The notes under the pieces were generated by a model that worked only from the letters and a program-made list of their open reading frames with translations, had not been told where the DNA came from and did no database searches. This document shows, piece after piece, positions 36,342 to 47,707 of a stretch of DNA of 64,000 nt. The DNA is from Ehretia macrophylla (taxonomy: Eukaryota; Streptophyta; Magnoliopsida; Boraginales; Ehretiaceae), in NCBI GenBank assembly GCA_037974665.1, contig CM075768.1:10903001-10967000 (forward strand). The letters are read 5' to 3'. The translations under genes and the position numbers were made by a program. Each line of letters starts with the position of its first letter. Within the stretch, counting starts at the first letter, position 1.

Positions 36342-37988
36342 TGTTGGTCCTTGATAACCTAAGGGAGGGGGGGTTAGTTACGTTGTTTGGCAAGGTTAAG
36401 CAATTTAAAAATTCTTGATGCGAAAATAATGTCTAGTGAAAGATGATAATACTCTAGAAATTCTTGTAGGCAATTTATCAAACACTTAGTTAACACACAA
36501 GTATATAACATTAGATAAGCAATCAAAACTTCAAAAATAAATTCCAAATAAATAACTCAACAATTTTCAAACAGTTAATATGAGCAATATCCACACGAAG
36601 GTAAATGACTTGAAAATAATGAGAGTAGAGCAAGAGAAATCAAACACGATAATTTTCAAGTGGTTCCACTCCCAGAGGCCTAGTCCACCACCTATGGTAT
36701 TCCCTTCCCTTAGGATTTAATCAATTCTTTACTAAGATGCTTCTTCAAATGTTGGTGAAGCAAAAACCAACTACAATTATTGAGACCACAAGAGTTACAC
36801 AAGTTGCTTCACGTATATGTGAAGCTTAACCTACTATCCTCTCTTCCTTTGAGTCCACAAAGGATTACAATACTTCTTCTCACTATGATTCTCTCAATCT
36901 ATGTGAAAGAGTGTATTACAAAGATAGTATGATAATATGAATGACAGTTGTAACTCCTATTTGAGTTTGATATTACAATTGAAGAATACTTTGAATGTTC
37001 AAAGATATGAAAATGATAGCTCAAGATTTCTCAATGAAAATCATATGAAATGCTCTTTGTATTAGCTTAGAAATCTGAAGATTAAGGCTTGGAAAGGTGT
37101 TTTGAGATGGTGAGAGAGCATGACTTAAAAAGAGGGAAAAGTTAGACACAAAACAGATATAATGCAAAAATCCCGGATTTTCTCGTTAAGCTATCCGGTC
37201 GTTGAGCCCTTCATCTGGTCGACTGGATGAGGCAAGTAACGCCCGGACCAAAGCTCTCTACTGGGCGTCATAGCCTTCATCTGGTCGACTGGATGAAACT
37301 AGTAATGCCCGGATGCTTAAAATGCTGAAAAGTGACCTTTTTGAGCCCCAAAACAATTTGTTAAATAATAAAGCATTTGGGCATTTTTGAGGACACTTAT
37401 AAAAAAATATTTTTAGCATTTTTAACATCTCAAAATATTTTCAAAGCCTCTTTAAAAAGATATAGAACAATTTTTATACCACAAGAGTTTGAAATCCAAA
37501 AAGTTTTATTTTTTAAAAATGTTTGTAATGACGTTTTGAAAATATATTTTCAAAGGATATTTTGTAAATAAAATTTTTATGAAAAACCTTTTGGAGAGAT
37601 TATGAGATACACAAGTCATACTTAGGCAAACAACATTTTATTAGCCGGTACCCCTTATGTCGCCACGTTGCCTTCCTTGTAACTCTCTTTTTATCATCGA
37701 GTCTTCAACTTCATTTCTTCGAGTCTTCATAACTTGATTCCTCATGAGAGACTTCATTTGAATGAGACAAGACATTGGATTACCATTTAGGCTATGATAT
37801 AATTTTTGATTGGGCTTTGACTTTGATCCAACAGTTTGAAGCTAGCCTTTGATCCTTTTGAATGAACAAGTTGATGTGGGCTTTGCTTGAGACAATTTGA
37901 TGGATTGAAAAACGTACCCAAGATACAAATAAGAATTAAGATGTTTTGTTATTATCAAAATAAAGATTATAAGCTTTTTAGGTCAACA
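36342..37988 (-). repeat. Element E 3' LTR (1647 bp)
   Basis: It aligns with 58812-60452 along its length. It contains two copies of a palindrome-centred unit, CTGGTCGACTGGATGA followed by AGTAAYGCCCGGA (about 37195-37310). The purine-rich AAAAAATGGAGAGATT on the minus strand at 37989-38004 is the abutting PPT. Confidence 0.9.
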
Positions 37989-38004
37989 ATCTCTCCATTT
38001 TTTA

Positions 38005-38378
38005 TGATGACAAAACATTTGAATTTGTAAGCATGAAATAGTAGAATATTGAGAAATCCTACTAGATTTGAGGTCTCCCTCTCAAGTTGAGTGCATAGCA
38101 TTATAAAGTATAATCATACACAAGTATTATTTTCATGCTATAATTCAATATTCCTTTTCTCTCCCTATTTGACATCAACAAAATATAGAGCACATACCAT
38201 AGAAGAGTAAATAGGCATAAAAGGAGTGAAAACCAAAAACAATTGAAGCACTAAAGATGCGAATCAAAATATCCAATCAATGTTAAAACAATAAAAAAGC
38301 AAAGAAGTACTTAATGTATGTAAAATAGAAAAGCTAAAAAGTTGTTTGAAGGAAAACAAATCTCAAGGCATCCACAAA
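38005..38378. other. Element E sequence between PPT and ORF3 stop
   Basis: A/T-rich and non-coding. No frame similar to a retroelement protein seen. Confidence 0.55.
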
Positions 38379-39446
38379 CTAAGAACCAAGATGGTGGTCA
38401 TGTAATGCTTTTAACATTTACTCCATACGATCTAAACGAACATCTTGTGCATCCAGGTGAACAATGATTTCATCATGTGTGGAGGATTGAGAAGAAGATG
38501 ATCCAGTTCTTCGAGAACTACCAGCTCTACCTCGACCAGTGCCTTGTCATTCCATTGGATCTCTGAAGGAATCGGGATCGCTATCAAGAGATTTAAATAC
38601 AATAGTATCACCGCTTGTATCCTCGTGAACATCAAGAACTTGGTGGTTATGAAGCTTCAACTTTTGACGAGAGATGCTAGTATGATTTAGAATATAAGAT
38701 CTAGCACTGATAGACTTAAACTCTTGATCTCGGGGAACATTTAAAGAGTCAAGAAGATGTGTTAAGGGTACCCCATAAGCAAGTTGGTTATCTGCTTGCT
38801 TAGTGTGGACGATGTGGTTGATAATGATGTGTGGAAGATTGATCCTTTTTGCCTCAAACATCATATACATCAATAAAGCACTGAATTTCAGAATAGAACC
38901 ATCCTTAACTTCCCTATGAATAATGAATTCATGAAGGATGTAGAATAGCAGCTTCTTTTCAGGGATGATTTCTTTTTTCTTAGGATATTGAGTGATATAT
39001 TCCCTTGTTCCTTCCCAAAGGAATGCGATAACCCTACCCTCTAGATCATCATGAATGTCTTCCGGTATACCCTTGTAAGAATAAAGCTTAGTTCCTTGAT
39101 TTGGAATTCCGAAAGCTCTAGCAATCTCACTAGCAGTAAGTTCTAACACCTTATCCTTAACTTGGCTTTGCAATTTCATGGTGTTAAAATCTAAGTTAGC
39201 ATAGTAGTAGAATTCTCTAATCCACGATGTACAACATTTGTTCACAAACCTTAACATAAGAAGCCAACCTTGAGCATCTAGAAGTTTTAAAATTCTAGTT
39301 CCATTAAGCAAAGTAGGAGGATCCAAAGTCTTACTCCATAGGATGTTTTGTTGTGGGAAGGCATCGGGAGTTACAATGATTTGAGGCCCCTATGAAGATG
39401 ATTCTCCCTGCTTGCGCTTCTTTGAGTCAGTCCTTGGTGGTACCAT
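38379..39446 (-). pseudogene. Element E ORF3: putative plant transposon protein downstream of pol
   Basis: One minus-strand frame runs from ATG 39446 to TAG 38379-38381, about 355 codons with three internal stops (TAG at 39390, TGA at 38547, TAA near 38415). It starts with a basic KKRKQ cluster (possible nuclear signal). The 260-codon core includes ELTASEIARAFGIPNQG, GRVIAFLWEG and SALLMYMMFEAKRINLPH, of the type annotated in plants as 'putative plant transposon protein'. The C-terminus is low complexity Ser/Arg/Gly. An extra ORF between pol and the 3' LTR is known in Sireviruses, but its role is unknown. The LARD inserted 66 bp upstream of the ATG. Confidence 0.7.
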
Positions 39447-39512
39447 TGAGAGTTTGCAAGAATTTGATGTTTTTAGAGAAAAATTACCTTCGAGGAATTT
39501 CGTCAAGCACCT

Positions 39513-41287
39513 TGATGTGACTGTATTTGCAGCACTCAAACCATGATATTTGTACTGCATTTGCATCTTAACTCTGGAATAAATGCAACACTTTGATACT
39601 TTCGATGCAAGTAGGAAAATACTGAAAAGTGAAGAATCCGGCCCGAAATGATCCAAATTGCAAGTTAAGAAATAAGAATCAGGAAGCACGACAAGCGGTT
39701 GAAGAATGAAGCTCATAGAAAATAAACTTGGCTGAAACTAGCACAAAATCAGACTCGGAACATTGACCCAGATGATCTCAAATAGTGACCCATGTCTGTT
39801 TTTGGCAAATCATATTAGTTTTTCGAGTAAAAACAGCCTTCTGAGCAAAACGCAGGACTTTAATCCTGCGCGCGGCGTGATTTTAGCCAAATTCCATCGT
39901 TTGGAGGGTAAAAATAGTGAAAAACGCCCGAAAATGCTGCGGTCAACAATCTGGTCAAAGTCAACAAACGAAAAAAAGTCAACTATTTCAGAATTTTTGC
40001 CTATAAATAGAGCTTCATCCCTTTGAGAATTCTTAAGTTACTTTTGGAGTAATATCAATATTTTTGATATAATTCCGAGTTAATTCTATTTAGTTTTAAA
40101 TTTTAGTTTTAGTTAATTAAGTAGTAGTAGAATACGGGGGAAGTCCCACCTAGGTAGCTCTTATTCGGGGAAATTTTGCCCGAATAGCTACTTTTAGGGG
40201 GAAGTCCGACCCAAGTAGTTATTATTCGGGGGAGGTTCTGCCTGAATAGCTTTTAATAGGAAAGCTCTTATTCGGGAAAAACTCATCCCTAATAGTTCTT
40301 ATTCGGGGGAAATTAGCTCTGCCTGAATAGCTATTTTGCGTCGGACCTCTGCTCAAATTTCGGGAATCAGAAATACGCGTTCGTCAATATGGGCAGCCTT
40401 TCTTGACTCTCTTTTATTTACATAATTCGTATTCATTTATGTCTGAGTAGATTGATATCTAGGGGAGAATATTGTAAATGTTAGTCTTTTAATATACGGT
40501 CTCGGATTTAGATTATACGTTTTAAATGCAATATATGGCTTGTTTTAATTCAGTAATGTCTTTCATACGTAATGCTTTTCAGTAGATGTATGATTGTTTT
40601 TCTATTAAATATTATTTTTCATAACGTAATGCTTTTAAGTAGATGTTATGATTGCTTTACTTTTGTGCCATGTATCCATGCTTTAATAGTGAATCAAAAA
40701 TAGCTTGACAACCTTAGATTCCATGAACTATAGGTAATGCTTTTGAGTAGACCATAGTTTCTAAGCCAGTAAGGAGAAGTTGATTGCTTAGTCGAAACAG
40801 ACCTTTTACACCAAGTTATAAGGACAATTCCATACTATGGCTCCAATGCTCGTAGATGGCACAACATCTACATTAGAGTTAGTAATCGAGATTTTAATAA
40901 GCTAAGTTAATTGACTAGGTTAAATGCTTGTAGCGTAACCCTTGCATAAAATCAGATAATCTTGAATACCGAGCCTAGATTAATTGTCTCATTTACATAT
41001 TCGACCCCTAGATTACCACATCTCGTATTCCACTAATACTTAGTATAACTTAGATAATTTAGTTAGTTTAATTTAGTTTACATTTCTCGCACGTTACTCA
41101 AACCACCTTGCAATTTGTCACTTAAGCGCTTTAACACTTTCACACTACTTCACTAACTTAAACTAGCGAGCTTCCCTGTGGTATGATTCCGCACTCAGAG
41201 CACACTACACTACAAAGATCCGTGCACTTGAGGGTATTTTAACTTGGTTATTTTGCGCACATTTTAACGCACAACCCGATCGCATCA
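39513..41287 (+). repeat. LARD 5' LTR (1775 bp)
   Basis: TATA box TATAAATAG at 40002-40010. It is followed by four consecutive hairpins of TATTCGGG/CCYGAATA type at 40162-40329. The LTR ends GATCGCATCA. Confidence 0.92.
40162..40329 (+). repeat. Array of four hairpins in LARD LTR
   Basis: The arms TATTCGGG ... CCCGAATA or variants lie at 40162/40179, 40223/40241, 40269/40287 and 40300/40322. Variants such as CCTGAATA, or TATTTGGG in the other LTR, keep pairing through G.U. Confidence 0.7.
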
Positions 41288-41293
41288 AGTTTT

Positions 41294-41310
41294 TGGCGCC
41301 GTTGCCGGGG
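41294..41310 (+). promoter_or_regulatory. LARD PBS, complementary to tRNA-Asp
   Basis: TGGCGCCGTTGCCGGGG is an exact complement of the 3' end of plant tRNA-Asp(GTC) with its CCA tail. It begins 6 nt after the LTR. This primer is typical of Athila-type gypsy elements. Confidence 0.93.
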
Positions 41311-41384
41311 ATGCACGGTATAGTTTAGTTATTGATAAAAGTATTTGTGAATTTTTTTAAAGTGTTTATTTTATCCGCTTTATT

Positions 41385-41510
41385 TTTAAAAATAAAAAAA
41401 TAAATTAAATAAAAAATAATAAATAAAAAAAATAAAAAAAAATAAAAAAATAAAAAAAACTGAAAAAATAAAAATAAAAATAAAAAAATTAATTTAAAAA
41501 AAATTGGGAA
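41385..41510 (+). repeat. A-rich simple sequence (AAATAAA-like)
   Basis: More than 100 bp of AAATAAAAA-type sequence lies between the PBS and the gag remnant. It is leader low-complexity DNA. Confidence 0.8.
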
Positions 41511-41527
41511 TTCTGATTGATTAGAAT

Positions 41528-42781
41528 ATGACTCATTTTAATAGTTCATCTGATCAATGGGCTTTTAATGAAACAACCCAACCCTCTATCCCAAATAAAT
41601 GTGAAGTTTGTTTTCAATTTTGGCATACTTTTGTAAATTGGCCCTATTATCCCAAGTTTTTATATAGTCGTGATTCTACTGCTCAGTGTTATTTTTCAAA
41701 CAATGATTTGTACTCAAATGCATATAATCCGGAATGGTAGAATCATCAAAATCCTTTTGGGATCAAAATAATGCATTTTTTCTGCCTCAAGATTTTGAAA
41801 GTTTTACATTTCAAAACCCTAATTCTTCCGAGTTTTGCGAAAACTTTCAAAGCAATTCTTTCAAACAAAACTTTTGCTATCCCAACTCGGTTGAATTTTA
41901 TTCTCCTGAACCAAACTTCGACGACAAGTTCGGCCAACTTGTCCAACTCGCCGAATCCAACCACCAATCCATAGATAGGCTACAAGACCAAATCGGTCAA
42001 TTAGCTGAGAGCATAAATGGGTGGGAAAAAGACGAGCATCCTATTCAACCTGTTCTGAGTTCACCAAACCAATATAGTTTCGTTCATCACGAACCTATCC
42101 AAAACCATGTTGTTGAGGAAATAGAAGTGTTTAGTGGAGATAATGTGGGTAGAGAATGTAACACTAGGAATGAGGTAGATAACATGTTTGAGGCACACAT
42201 TCTAGGTTGGCAAAACCAGCCATCACCTTGGAGTCAAGAAAATTTTTCTCAAAACTTTGAAAGTCAAGACCCTGCATCTTTTCAATCTGAATATTCTATT
42301 GACCATATCCTTAATCTTTTCAAACAAAATGATCAACGTGATGATTTGATTGACTCTGCTCCTCCTAAATTCAATGACAAGTATGACCAACTTTCTCAAC
42401 TTGTCGAATCTAATGCTCACAGGCTTCAATCTTTAGATCAATACATTCAGTCTGTTATGAACCCCTTTTATGAAATAACATGTGAACAGACTAATGATAT
42501 GAGCGAGATTTTTTGGGAGACATCTTATAGGGAAAATGAATTTTAGAAAAATGATGAAATATCTCGCATAGAAGGAAATGATGACCTTTTTTAATGTTAT
42601 GACTCAACCCGATTCTGATTCTTCTTCAAAGAAGATGAGTATACACACTTCCTTAGAGTCTTCACTCTTTCAGAACGAGTCTATTGAGTCTACTTTAATT
42701 CCTTCATCCTTCTTGACACCTATTGGATTTGACCCATTTCTGAACAATATGTTAGATACTTCTAATCTATGGGCTAACTAG
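41528..42781 (+). pseudogene. Athila-like gag tail in LARD
   Basis: Frame 41528-41740 reads KCEVCFQFWHTFVNWP, a CCHC zinc knuckle of pattern C-x2-C-x4-H-x4-C whose last Cys has become Trp. It then reads DLYSNAYNPEW, a motif found in Athila gag, and meets TAG. After a shift, frame 41734-42546 (270 codons) continues with NNAFFLPQDFESF and two copies of a heptad-like unit (FDDKFGQLVQLAESNHQSID and YDQLSQLVESNAHRL), suggesting a coiled coil. A third short frame runs to 42781. Gag packages element RNA. Here only a C-terminal part survives, and no protease or pol follows. Confidence 0.65.
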
Positions 42782-43033
42782 TTGAAATTGGGACACACTG
42801 TTTTACAAAATACTATGGCCCATGTTGACATAGTTGAGAACATACCCACACACATCACATTAGGATAGGAATCGTCACTTTTTCCAAGTGACTTGGAAAA
42901 GTCATGTTCTGTAGGAACAATGAACCATCATCTGTTGCATGATCCTTTTCCTTTCAAGAACTGTGTTGAAATGATTATCAGGCAATATGTGCCGAAGAGT
43001 TTTAAACATAGATGGCTTTAACATTGGCGCCTG

Positions 43034-43179
43034 GCTGAGGGCGTAAAACTCAGCGCTACTAGGAGGCAACCTAGATTTTTAAAAAATGTTTTCTTATTAT
43101 GTGTGTTTATTTTCTGTCTATGTGATTTTTGTAGTCTGGCTAATGGCAATAAACTTAGCGCTACTAGGAGGCAACCTAG
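43034..43179 (+). repeat. Duplicated double hairpin in LARD
   Basis: Module 1 is GCTGAG...CTCAGC (43034-43054) then CTAGG-AGGCAA-CCTAG (43059-43074). Module 2 is GCTAA...TTAGC (43139-43159) then the same CTAGG-AGGCAA-CCTAG (43164-43179). The first stems differ in sequence but both pair. Confidence 0.7.
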
Positions 43180-43643
43180 TGTTCTTTTTAATGCTTTACA
43201 ATTTGTTTAAATTTTTGTCATAACTCTAGAACCCCAGAAAAGAGTATAAATGGTCTGGGTAGTTAAATTATTTGCTTAATATATTAGTTATTTTTCGTGA
43301 CCATATATATATATATATTTTTTTTTTCTTTTTGATTTCTCCCATATATATTTGTTTGACTATTTTTAGTATAGCTAACTATTTTTGTTGTATTGATGAT
43401 AATCTGTAAAATGCTTTTTTTACTAATCTTTAATTGCAGAATGATACATCTTTTGACAAAAGTTAGTAGAAAAGCTTTGACATCAACATAAAAATGCTTC
43501 ACATCAGGTGATATCTTTTACTACATTTCTCTTTATACCTGATCAACATGCGCTGTAGAGTAAGCAAACCATAGGTTTGGGGATGTAGCATTTGTCATTA
43601 TGTTCTTTCTTGCATATTACACTCCCACTGTCTTACATTGCTA

Positions 43644-43685
43644 TTTGTTTGAGGACAAACAAAGTTTCGGTGTGGGGGTGCGTGT
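43644..43685 (+). promoter_or_regulatory. Internal second hairpin plus PPT-like tract in LARD
   Basis: TTTGTTTG-AGGA-CAAACAAA (8-bp stem, 43644-43663) is followed by GTTTCGGTGTGGGGGTG. It is a divergent duplicate of the terminal hairpin and PPT at 44778-44814, 1.13 kb upstream of it. Confidence 0.6.
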
Positions 43686-44777
43686 ATTTCATGAAAATCT
43701 TTTTCAAAATATGCAAGAAATACACTATTTATGTTCATGAGAAAGAGTATTTTGCTACCTTACTTGTTTAAAGGAAGATGATTTAGATGATTTGAGAACT
43801 TTTATTGTTAGCTATGTATTGTGAAAAACTCTGAGGAAACTCTGTAAGAAAAACTTTGGGGTATTGTATTCATGAGTAAACCTAGCTGTTCTTCTTTTCT
43901 TCAATTGATAGTTATGTGATTATGAAAGGACTGAGATAGGATTACCGTTTGTTATAAGAACTTCTTGTGATTGAAACCTAAACCCTTATGCCATGTCTGT
44001 ACAGTATGTTATGTTATTCTGCTTCTATGTACACTCCTAAAAAAAAGAAGAAAAAGAAAAAGAAAAAACAAAAACAAAGAAAACAATGAAAAAAATAGAA
44101 AAAGAAAAAAAAGAGTTGTACATACCTTTACTATTGAATAAAAATTTTGGTGTAAATATGTTGTATATCTCTAAGCACCACTATCCTAGATATTGTAATT
44201 TGGGATATGTGCTATAGTGTAAGGTTTCGAGCCTAGATATCTCGGGTAATTAAGGCACGTAAGGGTCCCTTTGAAACCTGGCAACCTCAGTCATAATGGC
44301 GGGGGATTGTTGGCCTTAAAGCCCGCTACATGGAATATTCAGAAAGCAAAGGAAACTGAACACTATATAGAGGTATTATTAGTTGTACTTTTATATTTCT
44401 GGCAAATGTTAAAGGGTTAAGGCATGATCAAGAGTTTGATTACAAATGTAGGTATGAATATCAAGGTCCAATCTGTTTGCATAACTTGAAAGTTGGGAAT
44501 TGAATGAACTTAATTTGCTTAGTTTACTTCTAAATATGTACTCTGAAGCAATCAATAGTCGATTTCCAATAAGAATACCTATTTGAGAAAAAATTGCAAA
44601 AGGTTCTCTTATCATGTTTATCATTAACTGCTGAATAGGTTTAAGATAGTAGATTGCATTTCTCATGATTCATTTTTGGAACGTGTTTGACAAAAATATA
44701 GGATAGATTTTTGCATCTGTTTTTTACTTGTAAAAATTCTGCAAAAATTCACTTTCACATCTGTTTTAAAGACAGTC

Positions 44778-44795
44778 TTGCTTGAGGACAAGCAA
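44778..44795 (+). promoter_or_regulatory. Terminal pre-PPT hairpin of LARD
   Basis: TTGCTTG-AGGA-CAAGCAA is a perfect 7-bp stem. It is followed by GTTTAGGTTTGGGGATGT and the 3' LTR at 44815. Confidence 0.75.
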
Positions 44796-44814
44796 TGTTT
44801 AGGTTTGGGGATGT

Positions 44815-46590
44815 TGATGTGACTGTATTTGCAGCACTCAAACCATGATATTTGTACTGCATTTGCATCTTAACTCTGGAATAAATGCAACACTTTGATA
44901 CTTTCGATAGAATGTAGGAAAATACTGAAAAGTGAGGAATCAGGCCCGAAATGATCCAAATTGCAAGTCAAGAAATAAGGATCGGGAAGAACGAGAAGCG
45001 GTTGAAGAATGAAGCTCATAGAAAATAAACTTGGCTGAAACTAACACGAAATCAGACTCGGAACATTGACCTAGATAATCTCAAATAGTGACCCATGTCC
45101 GTTTTTGGCAAATCATATCAGTTTTTCGGGTAGAAACAGCCTTCTGAGCAAAACGCAGGAATTTAGTCCTGCGTGCGGCGTGATTTTAGCCAAATTCCAT
45201 CGTTTGGAGGATCAAAACAGTGAAAAAGGCCCAAAAATGCTGCGGTCAACAATCTGGTCAAAGTCAACAAACGAAAAAAAGTCAAATATTTCAGAATTTT
45301 TGCCTATAAATAGAGCTTCAACCCTTTGAGAATTCTTGAGTTAATTTTGGAGTATTATCAATATTTTTGATATAATTCCGAGTTAATTCTATTTAGTTTT
45401 AAATTTTAGTTTTAGTTAATTAAGTAGTGGTAGAATACGGGGGAAGTCCCGCCTAGGTAGCTCTTATTCGGGAAAATTTTGCCCGAATAGCTACTTTTAT
45501 GGGGAAGTCCGACCCAAGTAGTTATTATTTGGGGAAGGTTTTGCCCGAATAGCTTTTAATAGGAAAGCTCTTATTCGGGGGAAACTCATCCCTAATAGTT
45601 CTTATTCGAGGGAAATTAGCTCCGCCCGAATAGCTATTTTGCGTCGGACCTCTGCTCAAATTTCGAGAATCAGAAATACACGTTTGTCAATATGGGCAAC
45701 CTTTCTTGACTCTCTTTTATTTACATAATTTGTATTCATTTATGTCTGAGTAGATTGATATCTAGGGGAGAATATTGTAAATGTTAGTCTTTTAATATAC
45801 GGTCTCGGATTCAGATTATACGTTTTAAATGCAATATATGGCTTGTTTTAATTCAGTAATGTCTTTCATACATAATGCTTTTCAGTAGATGTATGATTGT
45901 TTTACTATTAAATATTGTTTTTCATAACGTAATGCTTTTAAGTAGATGTTATGATTGCTTTACTTTCGTGCCATGTATCCATGCTTTAATGGTGAATAAA
46001 AAATAGCTTGACAACCTTAGATTCCATGAACTATAGGTAATGCTTTTGAGTAGACCATAGTTTCTAAGCCAGTAAGGAGAAGTTGATTGTTTAGTCGAAA
46101 CAGACCTTTTACACCAGGTTGCAAGGACAGTTCCATACTATGGCTCCAATGCTCGTAGATGGCACAACACCTATATTAGAGTTAGTATTCGGGATTTTAA
46201 TAAGCTAAGTTAATTGACTAGGTTAAATGCTTGTAGCATAACCCTTGCATAAAATCAGATAATCTTGAATACCGAGCCTAGATTAATTGTCTCATTTACA
46301 TATTCGACCCCTAGATTACCACATCTCATATTCCACTAATACTTAGTATAACATAGATAATTTAGCTAGTTTAATTTAGTTTACATTTCTCGCACGTTAC
46401 TCAAACCACCTTGCAATTTGTCACTTAAGCGCTTTAACACTTTCATACTACTTCACTAACTTAAACTAGTGAGCTTTCCTGTGGTACGATTCCGCACTCA
46501 GAGCACACTACACTACAAATATTCGTGCACTTGCGGGTATTTTAACTTGGTTATTTTGCGCACATTTTAACGCACAACCCGATCGCATCA
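44815..46590 (+). repeat. LARD 3' LTR (1776 bp)
   Basis: It is near-identical to 39513-41287 with scattered substitutions. TATA box at 45305-45313. It ends GATCGCATCA and is followed by TSD CACCT. Confidence 0.92.
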
Positions 46591-46595
46591 CACCT

Positions 46596-46980
46596 TGTAG
46601 GCAAAGATTTTGAAAGCTTTTCTTTTGAAGTTTTTGAAGAGTTTGATGATGCAAAGACAAGAATTTGATGATAGAGAAGTGTTGTGAATCAATTAGTGAT
46701 GAAGAAATAGTAGTTTTGAGGAGTTAAAAAATGTGGGATTGAGAGAATTTGAGAGAGTTTGAAGTTGGGAAGGAAAAATGTTTAAAAATAGGCCAAATCC
46801 CATTTTTTAACCAGCGCGATCTGGTCGATAGGGCCCTGATCTGGTCAACTGGATAAGGGCAGTAACGCCCGGCAGTGGAGCGCAATCCGGTCAATACATT
46901 CTTCATTTGGTCGACTGGATGAATGTAGTAACGCCCGGATCCCCTGTTTTCTGAAGAAAAAAAATGTAAATTTTCAAAAA
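46596..46980 (-). other. Element E spacer between pol stop and ORF3, with LTR-like palindromes
   Basis: 46811-46940 repeats the palindrome-centred units of the E LTR (CTGGTCRACTGGAT followed by AGTAACGCCCGG, twice). Outside the LTRs this is the only such site in E. Confidence 0.6.
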
Positions 46981-47702
46981 TCAAGTGACCCAAAACATTC
47001 TTAATTCTCTTCTAATGGCATAAAATTGATCTTCATGCAATGGTTTTGTGAAAATGTCAGCTAATTGATGCAAAGAATCAACAAATTCAAGTTCAATATC
47101 ACCTTTTTGTACATGATCTCTTAGAAAATGATGACGAATTTCAATATGCTTAGTTCTAGAATGTTGAATTGGATTCTTTGATAGATTTATAGCACTTGTA
47201 TTATCACATTTGATCAGCACACGATTATATTCTAGACCAAAGTCAAGCAAAGTTTGTTTCATCCAAAGAATTTGTGCAACATAACTACCCATAGCTATAT
47301 ACTCGGCTTCTGCCGTTGAAAGAGCTACACTTTGTTGTTTCTTGCTAGACCATGAAACTAAAACATGTCTTAGAAATTAACAACTACTACTAGTGCTTTT
47401 TCTATCAATCATGCAACCCGCGTAATCAGCATCGGAGTATCCTGCAAGTTCGAAATATGTGCCTTTAGGGTAAAGGCGTCCTAAATTAATAGTATCCTTA
47501 AGGCATCTAATAATCCTTTTTTACAGCATTCAAGTGGGATTCCTTGGGAGAAGATTAAAAATGAGCACATAAGCACACAAAAAACATAATATCAGGTCTT
47601 GAGACAGTCAAATAGAGAAGGCTTCCGATCATACCTCGATATTGTTTTTCATCAACCGATTTACCTTTTTCATCTTTGTCAAGCTTGATTGACGTTCCCA
47701 TA
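46981..47702 (-). pseudogene. Element E pol: RT end and RNase H (copia)
   Basis: This is the minus-strand continuation of the RT interrupted by element B. It starts TPMGTSIKLDKDEKGKSVDE and IGSLLYLTVSRPDIMF, the thumb end of copia RT. It then runs through a frameshifted stretch containing the RNase H block GYSDADYAGC (near 47440). Frame 47292-46981 finishes with MGSYVAQILWMKQTLLDFGL, KCDNTSAINLSKNP and FTKPLHEDQFYAIRREL, then TGA. RNase H removes the RNA strand during cDNA synthesis. There are stops near 47553 and at several places between 47550 and 47300. Confidence 0.88.
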
Positions 47703-47707
47703 GGAGT

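Larger units (their letters stand above)
42782..44814 (+). other. LARD 3' non-coding region
   Basis: About 2 kb without coding sequence. It holds two double-hairpin modules (43034-43074 and 43139-43179), a first hairpin plus G-rich tract (43644-43685), an A-rich run (about 44040-44115) and the terminal hairpin and PPT (44778-44814). Confidence 0.75.
39513..46590 (+). mobile_element. LARD: non-autonomous LTR element with tRNA-Asp PBS, TSD CACCT
   Basis: LTRs 39513-41287 and 44815-46590 (TGATGTGACTG...GATCGCATCA) are flanked by perfect CACCT at 39508-39512 and 46591-46595. The internal region is 3527 bp. The PBS is complementary to tRNA-Asp and there is only a degraded gag tail, with no protease, RT, RNase H or integrase. 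That fits a large retrotransposon derivative descended from an Athila-like gypsy element, whose PBS type and gag motifs it keeps. It is inserted in element E between pol and ORF3 on the opposite strand. Confidence 0.9.
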
